A stretch of 64,000 nt of DNA, taken from the NCBI RefSeq assembly GCF_000024865.1, contig NC_013595.1, forward strand, positions 4,960,001-5,024,000, read 5' to 3'. A program made the translations under genes and the position numbers. This DNA is from Streptosporangium roseum DSM 43021. Lineage in GTDB: Bacteria; Actinomycetota; Actinomycetes; Streptosporangiales; Streptosporangiaceae. Below, in pieces: positions 34,380-42,858 of the stretch (the stretch's first letter is position 1; each line of letters opens with the position of its first letter). Below the pieces are notes generated by a model, which ran no database searches, was not told the DNA's origin, and was given only the letters and a program-made list of their open reading frames with translations.

Positions 34380-34548
34380 TGCCCTGTCGCAACGCCCGGC
34401 TGACGGAGCGGCCGGCGCGTTTCGAGGCCGATGCGCGCGGGCCGCGATCAACGTTCGGTGATCCACGGAACAGAATCCAGGGTGGCGGTGCGGACGGCGC
34501 CGGTGGCCGGCAGGCCTTCTTGCGGGCCGCTCCGGCGTCCGCGAGGCC

Positions 34549-35175
34549 TCAGCCGGCCCTCTCCAGCATCGCCAGGGTACGGCCGAGCAGGGCGCGGGTC
34601 TCCTCGTGCGAGTGCGGGCGCTCCTCCACCAGCTGTTCCAGCCACAGGCCGTTGAGCAACGCCGCGACCAGGCGGACGCCGTCCGGGGCCGGGTCGTGGC
34701 CGGTCGATCTCAGCGCGCCGGCGATGATCTCGCCGTAGCCGTCGGTCCAGGCGCGCGCCACCCGCTGCAGCGCGGGGTCACGGCCGGCCTGTACATACAG
34801 CTCCCACAGGCCGAGCTGGCGTGGCCGGTCGGCCTGTGCGGTGCGCAGCAGTGCGCCGAAGGGGTCGGGGCCGGCGGTGGCGGCGCGCAGGGCCGCCAGT
34901 TCTCCGGCCACCAGCAGTGCGAAGGCCTCGGTGACCAGTTCCTCGCGGGAGGTGAAGTAGTAGGTCGTGGCGGCCAGTGGCAGGTGGGCGCGCCGGGCGA
35001 CGGCGCGGTGGGTGACGGAGGCGAATCCGCCCTCGTGCAGTAGCTCGGCCGCCGCCGTCGCCAGCGCCAGGCGGCGGCGCCTGCCGCGCTCCTGGGCTGG
35101 GGGACGCCCCGGCGGCGGCGGGCCGCCGGCGGTGAGGGGGGCCGCGGCGGGGCGCTCGTGGCCTTCCGCGGTCAA
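34549..35175 (-). CDS. TetR-family regulator of the SMR pump
   Basis: 208 aa. The helix-turn-helix is 'SVTHRAVARRAHLPLAATTYYF', after 'LATAAAELLHEGGF', so the DNA-binding domain starts near residue 30. The likely start is TTG at 35175, whose TTGA overlaps the stop of the SMR gene; no ATG or GTG in a sensible place exists. The pump and its repressor would thus be one transcript with coupled translation. A strong palindrome before the SMR gene is its probable operator. Confidence 0.85.
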   Translation of the reverse strand: MTAEGHERPAAAPLTAGGPPPPGRPPAQERGRRRRLALATAAAELLHEGGFASVTHRAVARRAHLPLAATTYYFTSREELVTEAFALLVAGELAALRAATAGPDPFGALLRTAQADRPRQLGLWELYVQAGRDPALQRVARAWTDGYGEIIAGALRSTGHDPAPDGVRLVAALLNGLWLEQLVEERPHSHEETRALLGRTLAMLERAG

Positions 35176-35498
35176 TGGGCGCCGCCCGTCAGGTTGAGCA
35201 CGAGCACCCCGCCGATGATGAGCGCGATGCCGGCGACCTTGGCCAGGGTCAGGCTCTCGCCGAGGAACAGCACGCCGATCGCGGCGATCGCGGCGGTGCC
35301 GGCGCCGGCCCACACGGCGTAGGCGGTGCCCACCTCCATCTGCATCTTCAGGGCCTGGGCCAGCAGGATGAACGCGGTGGCGTAGCCGGCCGCCACGACC
35401 AGGGCCCAGCCCTTGTGCGCGAAGCCGTCACTGAGTTTGAGCGCGGTGGTCGCCACGACCTCGGCGATGATCGCCCCTGCCAGCATCAGCCACGCCAT
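35172..35498 (-). CDS. Small multidrug resistance (SMR/EmrE-type) transporter
   Basis: 108 aa with four membrane helices filling the chain. The conserved Glu in 'AGAIIAEVVATTALKLSDGF' (E13) couples proton entry to export of lipophilic cations; 'ALKMQMEVGTAYAVWAGAG' is the family's helix 2-3 motif. The protein works as a dimer in the cytoplasmic membrane. GGGGAG precedes the ATG. It is first in a two-gene unit with the TetR regulator. Confidence 0.93.
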   Translation of the reverse strand: MAWLMLAGAIIAEVVATTALKLSDGFAHKGWALVVAAGYATAFILLAQALKMQMEVGTAYAVWAGAGTAAIAAIGVLFLGESLTLAKVAGIALIIGGVLVLNLTGGAH

Positions 35499-35513
35499 GA
35501 CACGCTCCCCGAG

Positions 35514-35537
35514 AAACCGGTACGACCGTACCAGTTT
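35514..35537. promoter_or_regulatory. 24-bp TetR operator upstream of the SMR gene
   Basis: AAACCGGTACG and CGTACCAGTTT flank two central bases; only one base pair in eleven is mismatched. It lies 16 bases before the SMR ATG, over the likely promoter start. Confidence 0.75.
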
Positions 35538-35772
35538 AGCGGTGGGGCGTTCCGGCGGCCGCGGGTGCCGGGACGTTGCGGTGCGGTGCGGTGCGGTGCG
35601 GTGGAGAGCATGTCGTCGGGCAGCGGGGTGAAGGCGGCGCGGGTACTGGCGGGTGCTGAGGTGTCATCGCCGGCATGATGCGGGGCGCCGACGGGGCGGT
35701 GAACGGTTCGCCGGGCGCCGGTGGGGCGGTTCCACTTGCGAGCGGTGTCGAAAACGTGTTCCACTGATCGGC

Positions 35773-36735
35773 ATGCGATGGGACGCGCCTGCGCTGCTCG
35801 CCGGACCGCCCGAGCCCCGGCCGCGGATCGAGCGCACCTCGGTGATCCGGGTTCACGGCGCGCTGACCTGCTATGAGGTGCAGGCCCGCGGTGCGCTGGA
35901 GCGCACCGCGGACGGCTGGGCGATCAGCCCCTACCGGGGGTGTGCCCAGGCCTGCCGCTACTGCGCGGTCCGGCGTGCTCACCGTTACCTGGGGCTGGAC
36001 ACCGGCGCCGGCTTCGACTCCCAGATCGTGGTGCGCACCAACATCGCGCGGCGCCTGCGCGCCGACCTGGCGGCCAGATGGGACGGCGAGCCGATCACCG
36101 TGGGCATGGCCGGTGACTGCTACCAGGGTGCCGAGGACATCTACCGGCTGATGCCCGGGGTGGTGGCGGCCCTGCGCGAGGCCGGGGCGCCGTTCACCGT
36201 GCACACCAAGAGCACCCTGATCCTGCGTGATGCCGATCTGCTGGCCGCCTCCCCCGGCGCCGGCGCGGTGGTCTCGATCGCCTTCGTCGACGACCGGATC
36301 CGCCGTACCGTGGAGCCCGGCGCGCCGAGTGCGCAAAAACGGCTGGAGCTGGTGGCCGAGCTCAACGAGCGCGGGGTGCCGTGCGGGGTGGCGATGGCGC
36401 CCATCCTGCCGTTGCTGACCGACTCTCCCGATCAGCTCGCCGCCACCGTGCGCCGTGTCGCCGACGCCGGCGCCGTCAGTCTCACCCCGCATGTGCTGCG
36501 CCTGCCGCCGGGGGCGCGGGAGTGGTATCTGTCCTGGCTGGGTGATCATCACCCCGCGCTGGCCGCCCGCTACGGGGAGCTGTACGGCGGGGGCCCCGAG
36601 GCCGATCCCGTCTACGTGCGCGGTATCACCGGTCAGGTTTTGCAGCTGGCCGCCCGCTACGGGATGAGCCCGACCCGGCCCGAGCAGCCGTTGCCGCTGG
36701 CTCTGCCCTCTCACAGGCAGCTCACCCTCATCTGA
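35773..36735 (+). CDS. Rv2578c-family radical SAM protein
   Basis: 320 aa. The iron-sulfur site 'YRGCAQACRYCAVRRAH' has the CxxxCxxC spacing (C57, C61, C64), and the chain follows the SplB-like pattern of the Rv2578c family ('VGMAGDCYQGAEDIYRLMPG', 'FTVHTKSTLILRD', 'VAMAPILPLLTDS'). The substrate is not known for this family; the likeness to spore-photoproduct lyase is structural only. The ATG at 35773 begins 'MRWD', as in mycobacterial homologues. Divergent from the SMR gene. Confidence 0.9.
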   Translation: MRWDAPALLAGPPEPRPRIERTSVIRVHGALTCYEVQARGALERTADGWAISPYRGCAQACRYCAVRRAHRYLGLDTGAGFDSQIVVRTNIARRLRADLAARWDGEPITVGMAGDCYQGAEDIYRLMPGVVAALREAGAPFTVHTKSTLILRDADLLAASPGAGAVVSIAFVDDRIRRTVEPGAPSAQKRLELVAELNERGVPCGVAMAPILPLLTDSPDQLAATVRRVADAGAVSLTPHVLRLPPGAREWYLSWLGDHHPALAARYGELYGGGPEADPVYVRGITGQVLQLAARYGMSPTRPEQPLPLALPSHRQLTLI

Positions 36736-37018
36736 GAGGGCTGAGGGGTTTTGAGGGTTCCGGGTGGCGGGCCGGCGGTCCGTGTGGTCTGTCTCGCCGC
36801 GAGCCGCGACGGGGACGGTGCGCGGGCGAGGGGCCGGAGCGTCGGGCCGGGTTGCGTGTGCGGTGGGGCGGGCCGGTGGGGGCCCGCCCCGTACGGGTGC
36901 CGGGTTGAGTGGCATGTTCGGCGCGTGTGCCGGGCGGGGCCTGAAAAAGGGGGTTCCGCCCGGCGGGGCGTGGCCCCTCGGGCCGGCGGTGGCCGGCAGG
37001 TGCTCCCCCGGTTCACCG

Positions 37019-38221
37019 TCAGGCCAGGGCGCTGCCCTTCTTCCACTGCTTGAACGGCATCTGCCAGAATCCCCAGCCGTTGTTCCACTCCATCTCCCGG
37101 TTGGTGCCGGTGATGGTGATCACGTCGCCGCGCTGGACCTGGTTGTAGTACCACCTGGCCTGGTCGGGGCGGGAGTTGATGCAGCCGTGGCTGACGTTCT
37201 GGCGGCCCTGGGCCCAGACGTTGTTGAGCGCGTGGACGTATTCGCCGCTGTTGGAGAAGCGCACCGCGTGGTTGATCATGAGGTCGTAGTAGCCCGGGTC
37301 GCCCTTCTTGCGGCCGGGTGAGATCATCCGCTCGGGGTTGGCCTTGCCCATCGCCAGGTGGACGCCGCTGGTGGTGGTGTATTCGCGGGTGCTGGCGTTG
37401 CCGGCGCTGATGAGCATGGTCTGCACGACCTTGCCGTCCCGCTTGACGATCATCTTGTGTTTGCGGGTGTCGATGGTGGCGATCTGGGCGGCGCCGATCC
37501 GGATGCTCTTGGTGAAGTCCTCGACCCCGTACATGTCCTTGCCGCCCTGGACGCCGTTGAGGCGGGCGGTGAAGGTCACCTTCTGGTGGGGCTGCCAGAA
37601 CTTGGCGGTCCGGTAGATCACCGTGGTGTCGTTGATCCACCGCCAGGCACCCTGGGAGGGCTTCTCCGACTCCACCTCCAGGGCCTGTTCCACGTCGGCC
37701 TTCTGGGTGACGGGCTGGTTGAAGGTGACGATGATCGGCGCCCCCACGCCGACCTTCTCCCCCTTCAGTGCCGGGGTCACGTCGGCCACCGCCAGCTCGA
37801 CCTTGGGCTTGAGCGTCTTGAAGGAGCTGCTGGCGGTGGTGCCGCCCACCGCGCGCGCCGAGACGGTGTACTTGCTGGAGGGCTTCAACGGGGCCTTGGA
37901 CACCCATTTGGTGCGTTTGGCGTCAAAGGTGCCCGGCAGCGGCGTGCCGCCGCTCTCCACGGTGACCTGTTCGAGTGAGCCGTTGGCGGCGGTGACGACG
38001 ACCCGCTTGTCCGGGCGCACGGTCGCGCTGCCCTCGGCCGGGCTGATCTTTATGACCGGTGTGGCCGGGGTGGACTTCACATCGGTGTTGCCGCCGCCAC
38101 CGTCGGCGGCGGGGGCCGTCGAGGACGACCCGCCGGAGCAGGAGGCGACCAGCATGGCCGCTGCCGCCACCGCCAGTCCGGCCAGCGGCGTCCTCATGCC
38201 TCGGCGCTCCACATTTAGCAC
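37019..38221 (-). CDS. L,D-transpeptidase lipoprotein (LdtMt2-like)
   Basis: 400 aa. A lipobox ('LVASC', Cys near residue 28) anchors the protein outside the membrane. Two Ig-like domains (about 45-150 and 150-250) precede the YkuD catalytic domain, whose 'NVSHGCINSRPDQA' holds the nucleophile Cys and His; 'WQMPFKQW' ends it. It makes 3-3 cross-links in peptidoglycan. I chose the GTG at 38221, six bases after GGAG, over an earlier GTG at 38236. The convergent gap 36736-37018 to its left is G/T-rich with no gene. Confidence 0.93.
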   Translation of the reverse strand: MLNVERRGMRTPLAGLAVAAAAMLVASCSGGSSSTAPAADGGGGNTDVKSTPATPVIKISPAEGSATVRPDKRVVVTAANGSLEQVTVESGGTPLPGTFDAKRTKWVSKAPLKPSSKYTVSARAVGGTTASSSFKTLKPKVELAVADVTPALKGEKVGVGAPIIVTFNQPVTQKADVEQALEVESEKPSQGAWRWINDTTVIYRTAKFWQPHQKVTFTARLNGVQGGKDMYGVEDFTKSIRIGAAQIATIDTRKHKMIVKRDGKVVQTMLISAGNASTREYTTTSGVHLAMGKANPERMISPGRKKGDPGYYDLMINHAVRFSNSGEYVHALNNVWAQGRQNVSHGCINSRPDQARWYYNQVQRGDVITITGTNREMEWNNGWGFWQMPFKQWKKGSALA

Positions 38222-38301
38222 TACTTTCTCCCCCACTACAGCAAACTGCGTTTAAAGACCCTAATAGGAGATGCGTGATGAGTACACCCGGTTCAGGAGA
38301 G

Positions 38302-38321
38302 TTAGGTCACATTTAGGTCAC
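38302..38321. promoter_or_regulatory. Direct repeat GTGACC-N5-GTGACC (minus strand)
   Basis: TTAGGTCAC occurs at 38302 and again at 38313 on the + strand, exactly 11 bases apart, i.e. one helical turn. Read on the minus strand this is GTGACCTAA twice, 80-100 bases before the L,D-transpeptidase start. Tandem half-sites on one DNA face suit an OmpR-family regulator such as MtrA. The rest of the 398-base gap (38222-38619) shows no gene. Confidence 0.5.
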
Positions 38322-38619
38322 TTCATAGAGTCAATAACATGCCAACCGGGAGTCAAGGCCGAGCATGGTGGCCAGGTCGGGGTGGCTGGCGCGGTCACGC
38401 GGCTCCCACCTGCGCCGATGCCCCCGCGGCGGCGCGGGTGGGCGGTTGCCGTCCGCCGGGCGCATCAAAGCGCGGCCGCGGGGCACAGGCGGGGTGCGTG
38501 AGCGCCGGGGGCGCCCTGCCCCGGCTGTGACGGGACGGCCGCGTCCCCCGGCGGGAAAGCTAGGCTGGCGTGATCGGCTCGCAGCCGACGTGACCGAATC
38601 GAAACGGAAGGCCCGGGTG

Positions 38620-40269
38620 ATGACCGCGACACGGCCCGCCGGCGACACCGATCGCAGACGACAGAGCACCCACGCGGCGCACGACGCCCCCGGTGGACCG
38701 GGGGAGGAACTGCTGCGCGCCATCGTGGAGGCCAGCGGCGAGGGCGTGGTGCTCTGCGACACCGACGGTGTCGTCGTCATGGTCAACGCCGCGGCGGCGC
38801 GGATGGCGCCGGAGATCGTGCCCGGCCGGCCCGCGGCCTCGGGCGGTGCGGCGGCGCTGTTCGGCCACGACCACCCCGAGGGCGACAGCAGGGAGGTCGG
38901 CCGCGGCGACCTGCGGCTGCGGGTGCGCCGGGAGGCCTTCGGCGTCGCCCACCACGCCTGGTACCTGCGCGACGTCACCGCCGAGTCGGCCAGGACCGAC
39001 GCGCTGCTGGCCGAGCGCCGGCGTACCGAGTTCCTGGTGGAGGCCGGGCGGCGGCTGTCGGCCTCGCTCAACACGCGCCGCTGCGCGCGTACCGCGGTCG
39101 AGCTCGCCGTCTCCTTCCTGGCCGATGCCGCCATGGTCGTGCTGCCGCCCGCCGGGCGCCGCCAGGCGGGCTGGCTGCGCTCGGTCGCCGGGCAGCACAG
39201 TCTGCAGGAGGGCGCGGTCCCCGCGGCCTCCACCGCGCAGGTGCCGGGCCTGGCCGAGGCGCTGGCGGGTTTCCCGCCGGTGCCCAGCCGGTGGCTGGAT
39301 CCCGGCCAGGCCCCCCAGTGGCTTTTGCCCGAGGGGTTCGGCCAGGCCGGTCACCTGCTCGTCACCCCGCTGCCCGGCAACGGCGTCCCGGCCGGGGCGC
39401 TGGTGCTGGCCCGCCGCGAGGGCGGACCGGCCTTCGACGAGGAGGCCGAGATCCTGGTGCGGGTCTTCGCCGCCCGCGCGGGCGCGGCGATCTCGGCCGC
39501 CGCCCTGTACCAGGAGCAGAGCGCCACCAACGCGATCTTGATCAGGGACCTGCTGCCGCCCGCCCTGCCCGCCCTGGCCGGGATGGAGCTGGCCGGCTCG
39601 TTGCGCTCGGCCCAGCAGGCCGGGCTGATCGGCGGTGACTTCTACGACCTCTACCTGCCCGCCCCCGGCGCCCCGGGCGAGCCGCTGGTGGTCCTGGGCG
39701 ACGTCTGCGGCAAGGGGGCGCGCGCCGCCGTCCTGGCCGGGCAGGTCCGCCAGTCCCTGCGCACGCTGCTGCTGCTGGAAAGGCGCCCCGAGCGGCTGAT
39801 GTCGCTGCTCAACCGCTCCCTGCTGGCCTCCCCCTCGCCCAACCCCTACGTCACCCTCGTGCTGGGCGCGCTGCGGGCCGGGCAGCGGGGCCACGTGCTG
39901 CTGGATTTGGCCGTGGCCGGGCATCCCCCGCCGCTCATCCTGCGCCGGGACGGCACCGTGCAGGAGGCAGGCGCCGGCGGCTCCCTGCTCGGCGCGCTGC
40001 AGGAGACCGTCTTGACCCCGGTCACCGTCGACCTGGCCCCCGGCGAGATGTGCCTGCTCTACAGCGACGGCATCACCGAGGCCGTCGGCGGTCCCACCGG
40101 CCGGGAGATGTACGGCGGGCAGCGGCTCAAGAACGCCCTGTCCACCTGCGCGGGCATGCCGGTCTCGGCGGCGGTGGAGCGGCTGGAGCAGATCAGCACC
40201 GAATGGCTGGCCGGCGACGTCCAGGACGACCGGGCGCTGCTCGCCGTACAGGCCAGGCCCGCGCGATGA
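38620..40269 (+). CDS. PAS-GAF-PP2C (SpoIIE/RsbU-type) serine phosphatase
   Basis: 549 aa. A PAS-like domain (about residues 28-118, 'ASGEGVVLCDTDGVVVMVNA') and a GAF domain (about 138-298) precede an SpoIIE phosphatase domain (about 310-545). Metal ligands are seen in 'GGDFYD' (D340, D343), 'GDVCGKG' (D361), 'YSDG' (D483) and 'QDDRALL' (D536-D537). Such enzymes dephosphorylate STAS-domain anti-anti-sigma factors. GGAAGG precedes the ATG. The stop overlaps the start of the cobalamin-binding gene (ATGA), and a STAS gene follows: one operon. Confidence 0.9.
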   Translation: MTATRPAGDTDRRRQSTHAAHDAPGGPGEELLRAIVEASGEGVVLCDTDGVVVMVNAAAARMAPEIVPGRPAASGGAAALFGHDHPEGDSREVGRGDLRLRVRREAFGVAHHAWYLRDVTAESARTDALLAERRRTEFLVEAGRRLSASLNTRRCARTAVELAVSFLADAAMVVLPPAGRRQAGWLRSVAGQHSLQEGAVPAASTAQVPGLAEALAGFPPVPSRWLDPGQAPQWLLPEGFGQAGHLLVTPLPGNGVPAGALVLARREGGPAFDEEAEILVRVFAARAGAAISAAALYQEQSATNAILIRDLLPPALPALAGMELAGSLRSAQQAGLIGGDFYDLYLPAPGAPGEPLVVLGDVCGKGARAAVLAGQVRQSLRTLLLLERRPERLMSLLNRSLLASPSPNPYVTLVLGALRAGQRGHVLLDLAVAGHPPPLILRRDGTVQEAGAGGSLLGALQETVLTPVTVDLAPGEMCLLYSDGITEAVGGPTGREMYGGQRLKNALSTCAGMPVSAAVERLEQISTEWLAGDVQDDRALLAVQARPAR

Positions 40270-41321
40270 GCGGCACTCGTCTGCTCAGCGGCGACCTGCG
40301 CGCCGCCGGGGAGGACTACCTGCAGCGCATCGGCCAGGCCGACGAGTTCGGCGCCGTCGATCTGGTGGTCGGCCTGCTGGCCGAGGGCGTGCCCGCCGAG
40401 CGCCTGCTGCTGGAGCTCATCGCGCCCGCCCAGCGGCGCGTCGGCGAGCTGTGGGCGGCCAACCGCTGGTCGGTCGCCCGCGAGCACGGGGCCACGGCCG
40501 TCAGCGAGCGCGCCGTCGCCGCGATCGCCGCCCGCGTCCGGCCCGAGCCAACCCTGGGCCGCGTCACCGTCGCCTGCACCGACGGCGAGTATCACGCGCT
40601 GCCCACCCGGCTGCTGGCCGAGGTGCTGCGCCTGCGTGGCTGGCGGGTCGACTTCCTGGGTGCCAACGTGCCCGGCCCGCATCTGATCACCCACCTGCAC
40701 CAGACCGGGCCCGACGCGGTCGCGCTGGGCTGCGCGCTTGCCACCCGCCTGCCCCGGGCACACGCCACGCTCACCGCCTGCCAGGCAGTCGGCGTGCCGG
40801 TCCTGGCCGGCGGTTCCGGGTTCGGCGCCGACGGCCGCTTCGCCCGGCTGCTGGGCGCCGACGCGTGGGCTCCCACGGCCGACGCCGCCGCCGACCACCT
40901 GGCGGGCGGGCTGCCGTCCTTCCCCGTCGCGCCGCAGGTGCTGGCCCACCTGGCCGATGAGGAGTACACCCATCTGAGGCGCCGCCGCGGCGAGCTGCTC
41001 GGCTCCGCGATGTCCACCCTGGCCGGGGCCTACCCGCCGATGGCCACCTACACCGCCCACCAGCTCGACACCACCGCCGAGGATCTCGGTCACATCCTCG
41101 ACTTCCTGGCCGCCGCCCTCTACGTCGACGACGTCGAGGTCTTCACCGGCTTCGTCACCTGGACCCGCGGCGTGCTGCAGGCGCGCGGGGTGCCGGCTAG
41201 GGCGTTAGAGGCGGGATTGCGTATTTTCCATGATGAGCTGCGAGACTTCCCCCGTGCCCGCCGCACGCTGGTCCGGGGGATCGAGGCGGCTCACGACCGC
41301 GGCGCCGATTTGGAGACCTGA
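40266..41321 (+). CDS. Cobalamin-binding sensor protein (CarH-like B12 module)
   Basis: 351 aa. A helical cap (about residues 10-90) carries W63-x9-E73-H74, the W-x9-EH signature of adenosylcobalamin photoreceptors such as CarH. A Rossmann B12 domain (about 97-225) follows with E108-Y109-H110, which fits the lower-axial E-x-H-x-x-G motif except that the last residue is P113; 'AGGSGFGADG' (181-190) cradles the nucleotide tail. There is no MerR DNA-binding domain. Instead the C-terminus (about 230-345) is helical, and 'VEVFTGFVTWTRGVLQARGV' resembles the helical N-terminal domain of RsbR-type stressosome proteins. Coupled to the PP2C gene upstream and six bases from a STAS gene. Confidence 0.82.
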   Translation: MSGTRLLSGDLRAAGEDYLQRIGQADEFGAVDLVVGLLAEGVPAERLLLELIAPAQRRVGELWAANRWSVAREHGATAVSERAVAAIAARVRPEPTLGRVTVACTDGEYHALPTRLLAEVLRLRGWRVDFLGANVPGPHLITHLHQTGPDAVALGCALATRLPRAHATLTACQAVGVPVLAGGSGFGADGRFARLLGADAWAPTADAAADHLAGGLPSFPVAPQVLAHLADEEYTHLRRRRGELLGSAMSTLAGAYPPMATYTAHQLDTTAEDLGHILDFLAAALYVDDVEVFTGFVTWTRGVLQARGVPARALEAGLRIFHDELRDFPRARRTLVRGIEAAHDRGADLET

Positions 41322-41327
41322 CGACAG

Positions 41328-41657
41328 ATGCTCGAGAAGACCCCGCTCCGTACCGAGGTGCAGAGCACCGCTGAGGGCACCGTCCGCCTGGTGCTCACCG
41401 GTGACCTGGACTACGACACGGCCGCCGAGCTCTTCACGCTGGCGCAGGAGCTGTTCTCGGCCGACCTGCGCCTGCTGGAGCTGGATCTGTCCGGCCTGGA
41501 CTTCGTCGACTCCTCCGGTGTGGCGGCCCTGATCAACGTCTACAACACCGCCCGCGCGCGCAATTCCGCCATGCGGATCATCGCCCTGACCCCCTACCTG
41601 CGGCACCTGTTCAAGGTGACCGCCCTGGACCAGGTCTTCGAGCTGCCGCCCGCCTAG
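41328..41657 (+). CDS. STAS-domain anti-anti-sigma factor
   Basis: 109 aa, a single STAS domain. The phosphorylatable serine is in 'LDFVDSSGVAALINVY' (S62 or S63), preceded by 'LVLTGDLDYDTAAEL'. Unphosphorylated, such proteins bind an anti-sigma kinase and free a sigma factor. It is the third gene of the operon, so the PP2C protein is its likely phosphatase. The partner kinase and sigma factor are not in the window. Confidence 0.92.
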   Translation: MLEKTPLRTEVQSTAEGTVRLVLTGDLDYDTAAELFTLAQELFSADLRLLELDLSGLDFVDSSGVAALINVYNTARARNSAMRIIALTPYLRHLFKVTALDQVFELPPA

Positions 41658-41658
41658 A

Positions 41659-41699
41659 AGCCCGCCCCCGGCGGTCGTGCGGGACTCCCGGGGCGGGGC
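41659..41699. terminator. GC-rich hairpin between convergent genes
   Basis: GCCCGCCCCCGG and CCCGGGGCGGGGC pair with few mismatches over a 15-base loop, filling the gap between the STAS gene and the convergent PEP-mutase-like gene. Confidence 0.6.
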
Positions 41700-42494
41700 T
41701 CAGGCCGGATCCGGGAGTCCGGGCCGGTGCCGCAGCCGCTGGACCTGCTCGTAGGAGGGCAGGTCGCCGGGGACCGGGGCGCCGGCGGCCACCTGGAGCG
41801 CGGTGGTGACGGCCGCCCGCAGTGCGGCGCGGAACAGCAGGGAGCCGTAGCTGATCCGGGCCACGCCCAGGGCCGCCAGCCTCGCCACCGGCACCTGCGG
41901 CTGGATGAGCACGTTCAGCGGCACCGGGGCCGCGGCGGCCAGGGCCTGCACCTCCGGCTCCCCGTAGGCTCCCGGCACGAACACCCCGTCGGCCCCCGCG
42001 TCGGCGTAGGCCCTGACGCGGTGCACGGCCGTGGCCAGGGCGTCGGGGGCCCGCAGCCAGAACGGGTCGGTGCGGGCGTTGACGAACAGTCGCGGCACCC
42101 GCTGCTTGATCGCGCCGATCAGCGCCACCTGCTCGGCCACCTCCGCCAGCCCCTGACCCCGCCCGTCTTCGATGTTGACGCCCGCCACCCCCGCGGCCGC
42201 CAGTTCCGCGGCCCGTTCGGCCACCCGGGCGGGCGGGCCGCCGAAGCCCCCTTCGATGTCCACGGTGACGGGCACGCCCAGCGTCGCGATCCCGCGCGCC
42301 AGCGTCACGGTCTGGGCCCAGGTCGCCTGCTCGGCGTCGGGCAGGCCCGCGGCGGCCGCCACCCCCAGGCTCGTGGTCGCCACCGCGGCGAACCCGGCCG
42401 CCGCCAGTGCCGCCGCCGAGGCGTGATCCCAGGCGTTGGGCAGCAGCAACGGCTCCGGACCGTGGTGCAACGCCCTGAAGCGCTCGAACGTCAC
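41700..42494 (-). CDS. Isocitrate lyase/PEP mutase superfamily protein
   Basis: 264-aa TIM barrel. 'LLLPNAWDHASAAALAAAGF' starts the domain, 'VPVTVDIEGGFGG' holds the metal-binding acidic residues and 'VAGVNIEDGRGQG' is the active-site IEDG motif; 'VNARTDPFWL' follows. The Cys of the isocitrate lyase KKCGH loop is absent, so it belongs to the PEP mutase/oxaloacetate decarboxylase-like branch. Substrate unknown. The start is a GTG at 42494 overlapping the stop of the P450 remnant, so it was translated in tandem with that gene. Confidence 0.85.
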   Translation of the reverse strand: MTFERFRALHHGPEPLLLPNAWDHASAAALAAAGFAAVATTSLGVAAAAGLPDAEQATWAQTVTLARGIATLGVPVTVDIEGGFGGPPARVAERAAELAAAGVAGVNIEDGRGQGLAEVAEQVALIGAIKQRVPRLFVNARTDPFWLRAPDALATAVHRVRAYADAGADGVFVPGAYGEPEVQALAAAAPVPLNVLIQPQVPVARLAALGVARISYGSLLFRAALRAAVTTALQVAAGAPVPGDLPSYEQVQRLRHRPGLPDPA

Positions 42495-42835
42495 CGCCGC
42501 ACCGCCCCGACCACACCGGCCGCCCGGGCCGGCGCGACCTCCCGGCCCGGGCAGGGACGCGGCCCCGCCCCGAAGGTCGGATGGCCCTGGGCAGGGCCGG
42601 GCCGGAAACGGTCGGGGGCGTCGAAGACCAGCGGGTCGCGGTTGGCGGCGGCCAGGTCGAGCACCACCGTCACCTCGGCGGTGGTGCCGGTGGGCCCCGG
42701 CCGCGCCGCGCCGCGCAGCCGGGCAACCGTCGGGGCGAAGGGCGGGCGGGGGGCCGCCACGACGGTGGGAGCGGGGTCGGCCAGGGCAGCGCGCACCTCG
42801 GCGTGGCGGCCGAGGACCAGCGGGTGTGAGGTCAT
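42491..42835 (-). pseudogene. Cytochrome P450 gene gutted by an in-frame deletion
   Basis: Only 114 aa. The first 45 residues look like the start of a small P450 ('HPLVLGRHAEVRAALADP'), and the last 60 are a true P450 C-terminus: 'LAAANRDPLVFDAPDRF' and the heme loop 'FGAGPRPCPGRE' with the axial Cys. The roughly 230 residues between (I-helix, ExxR) are missing, yet the frame is open. It cannot fold as a P450. It is still linked to the PEP-mutase-like gene by a GTGA overlap. Confidence 0.75.
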
Positions 42836-42858
42836 GGCGCCACGTTAGGCAGGCGACG

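Noticed and set aside
36736..37018. G/T-rich spacer between the radical SAM and L,D-transpeptidase genes as a hidden gene or RNA
   Set aside because: No start with a ribosome binding site, no motif and only weak hairpins; it fits a plain convergent spacer.
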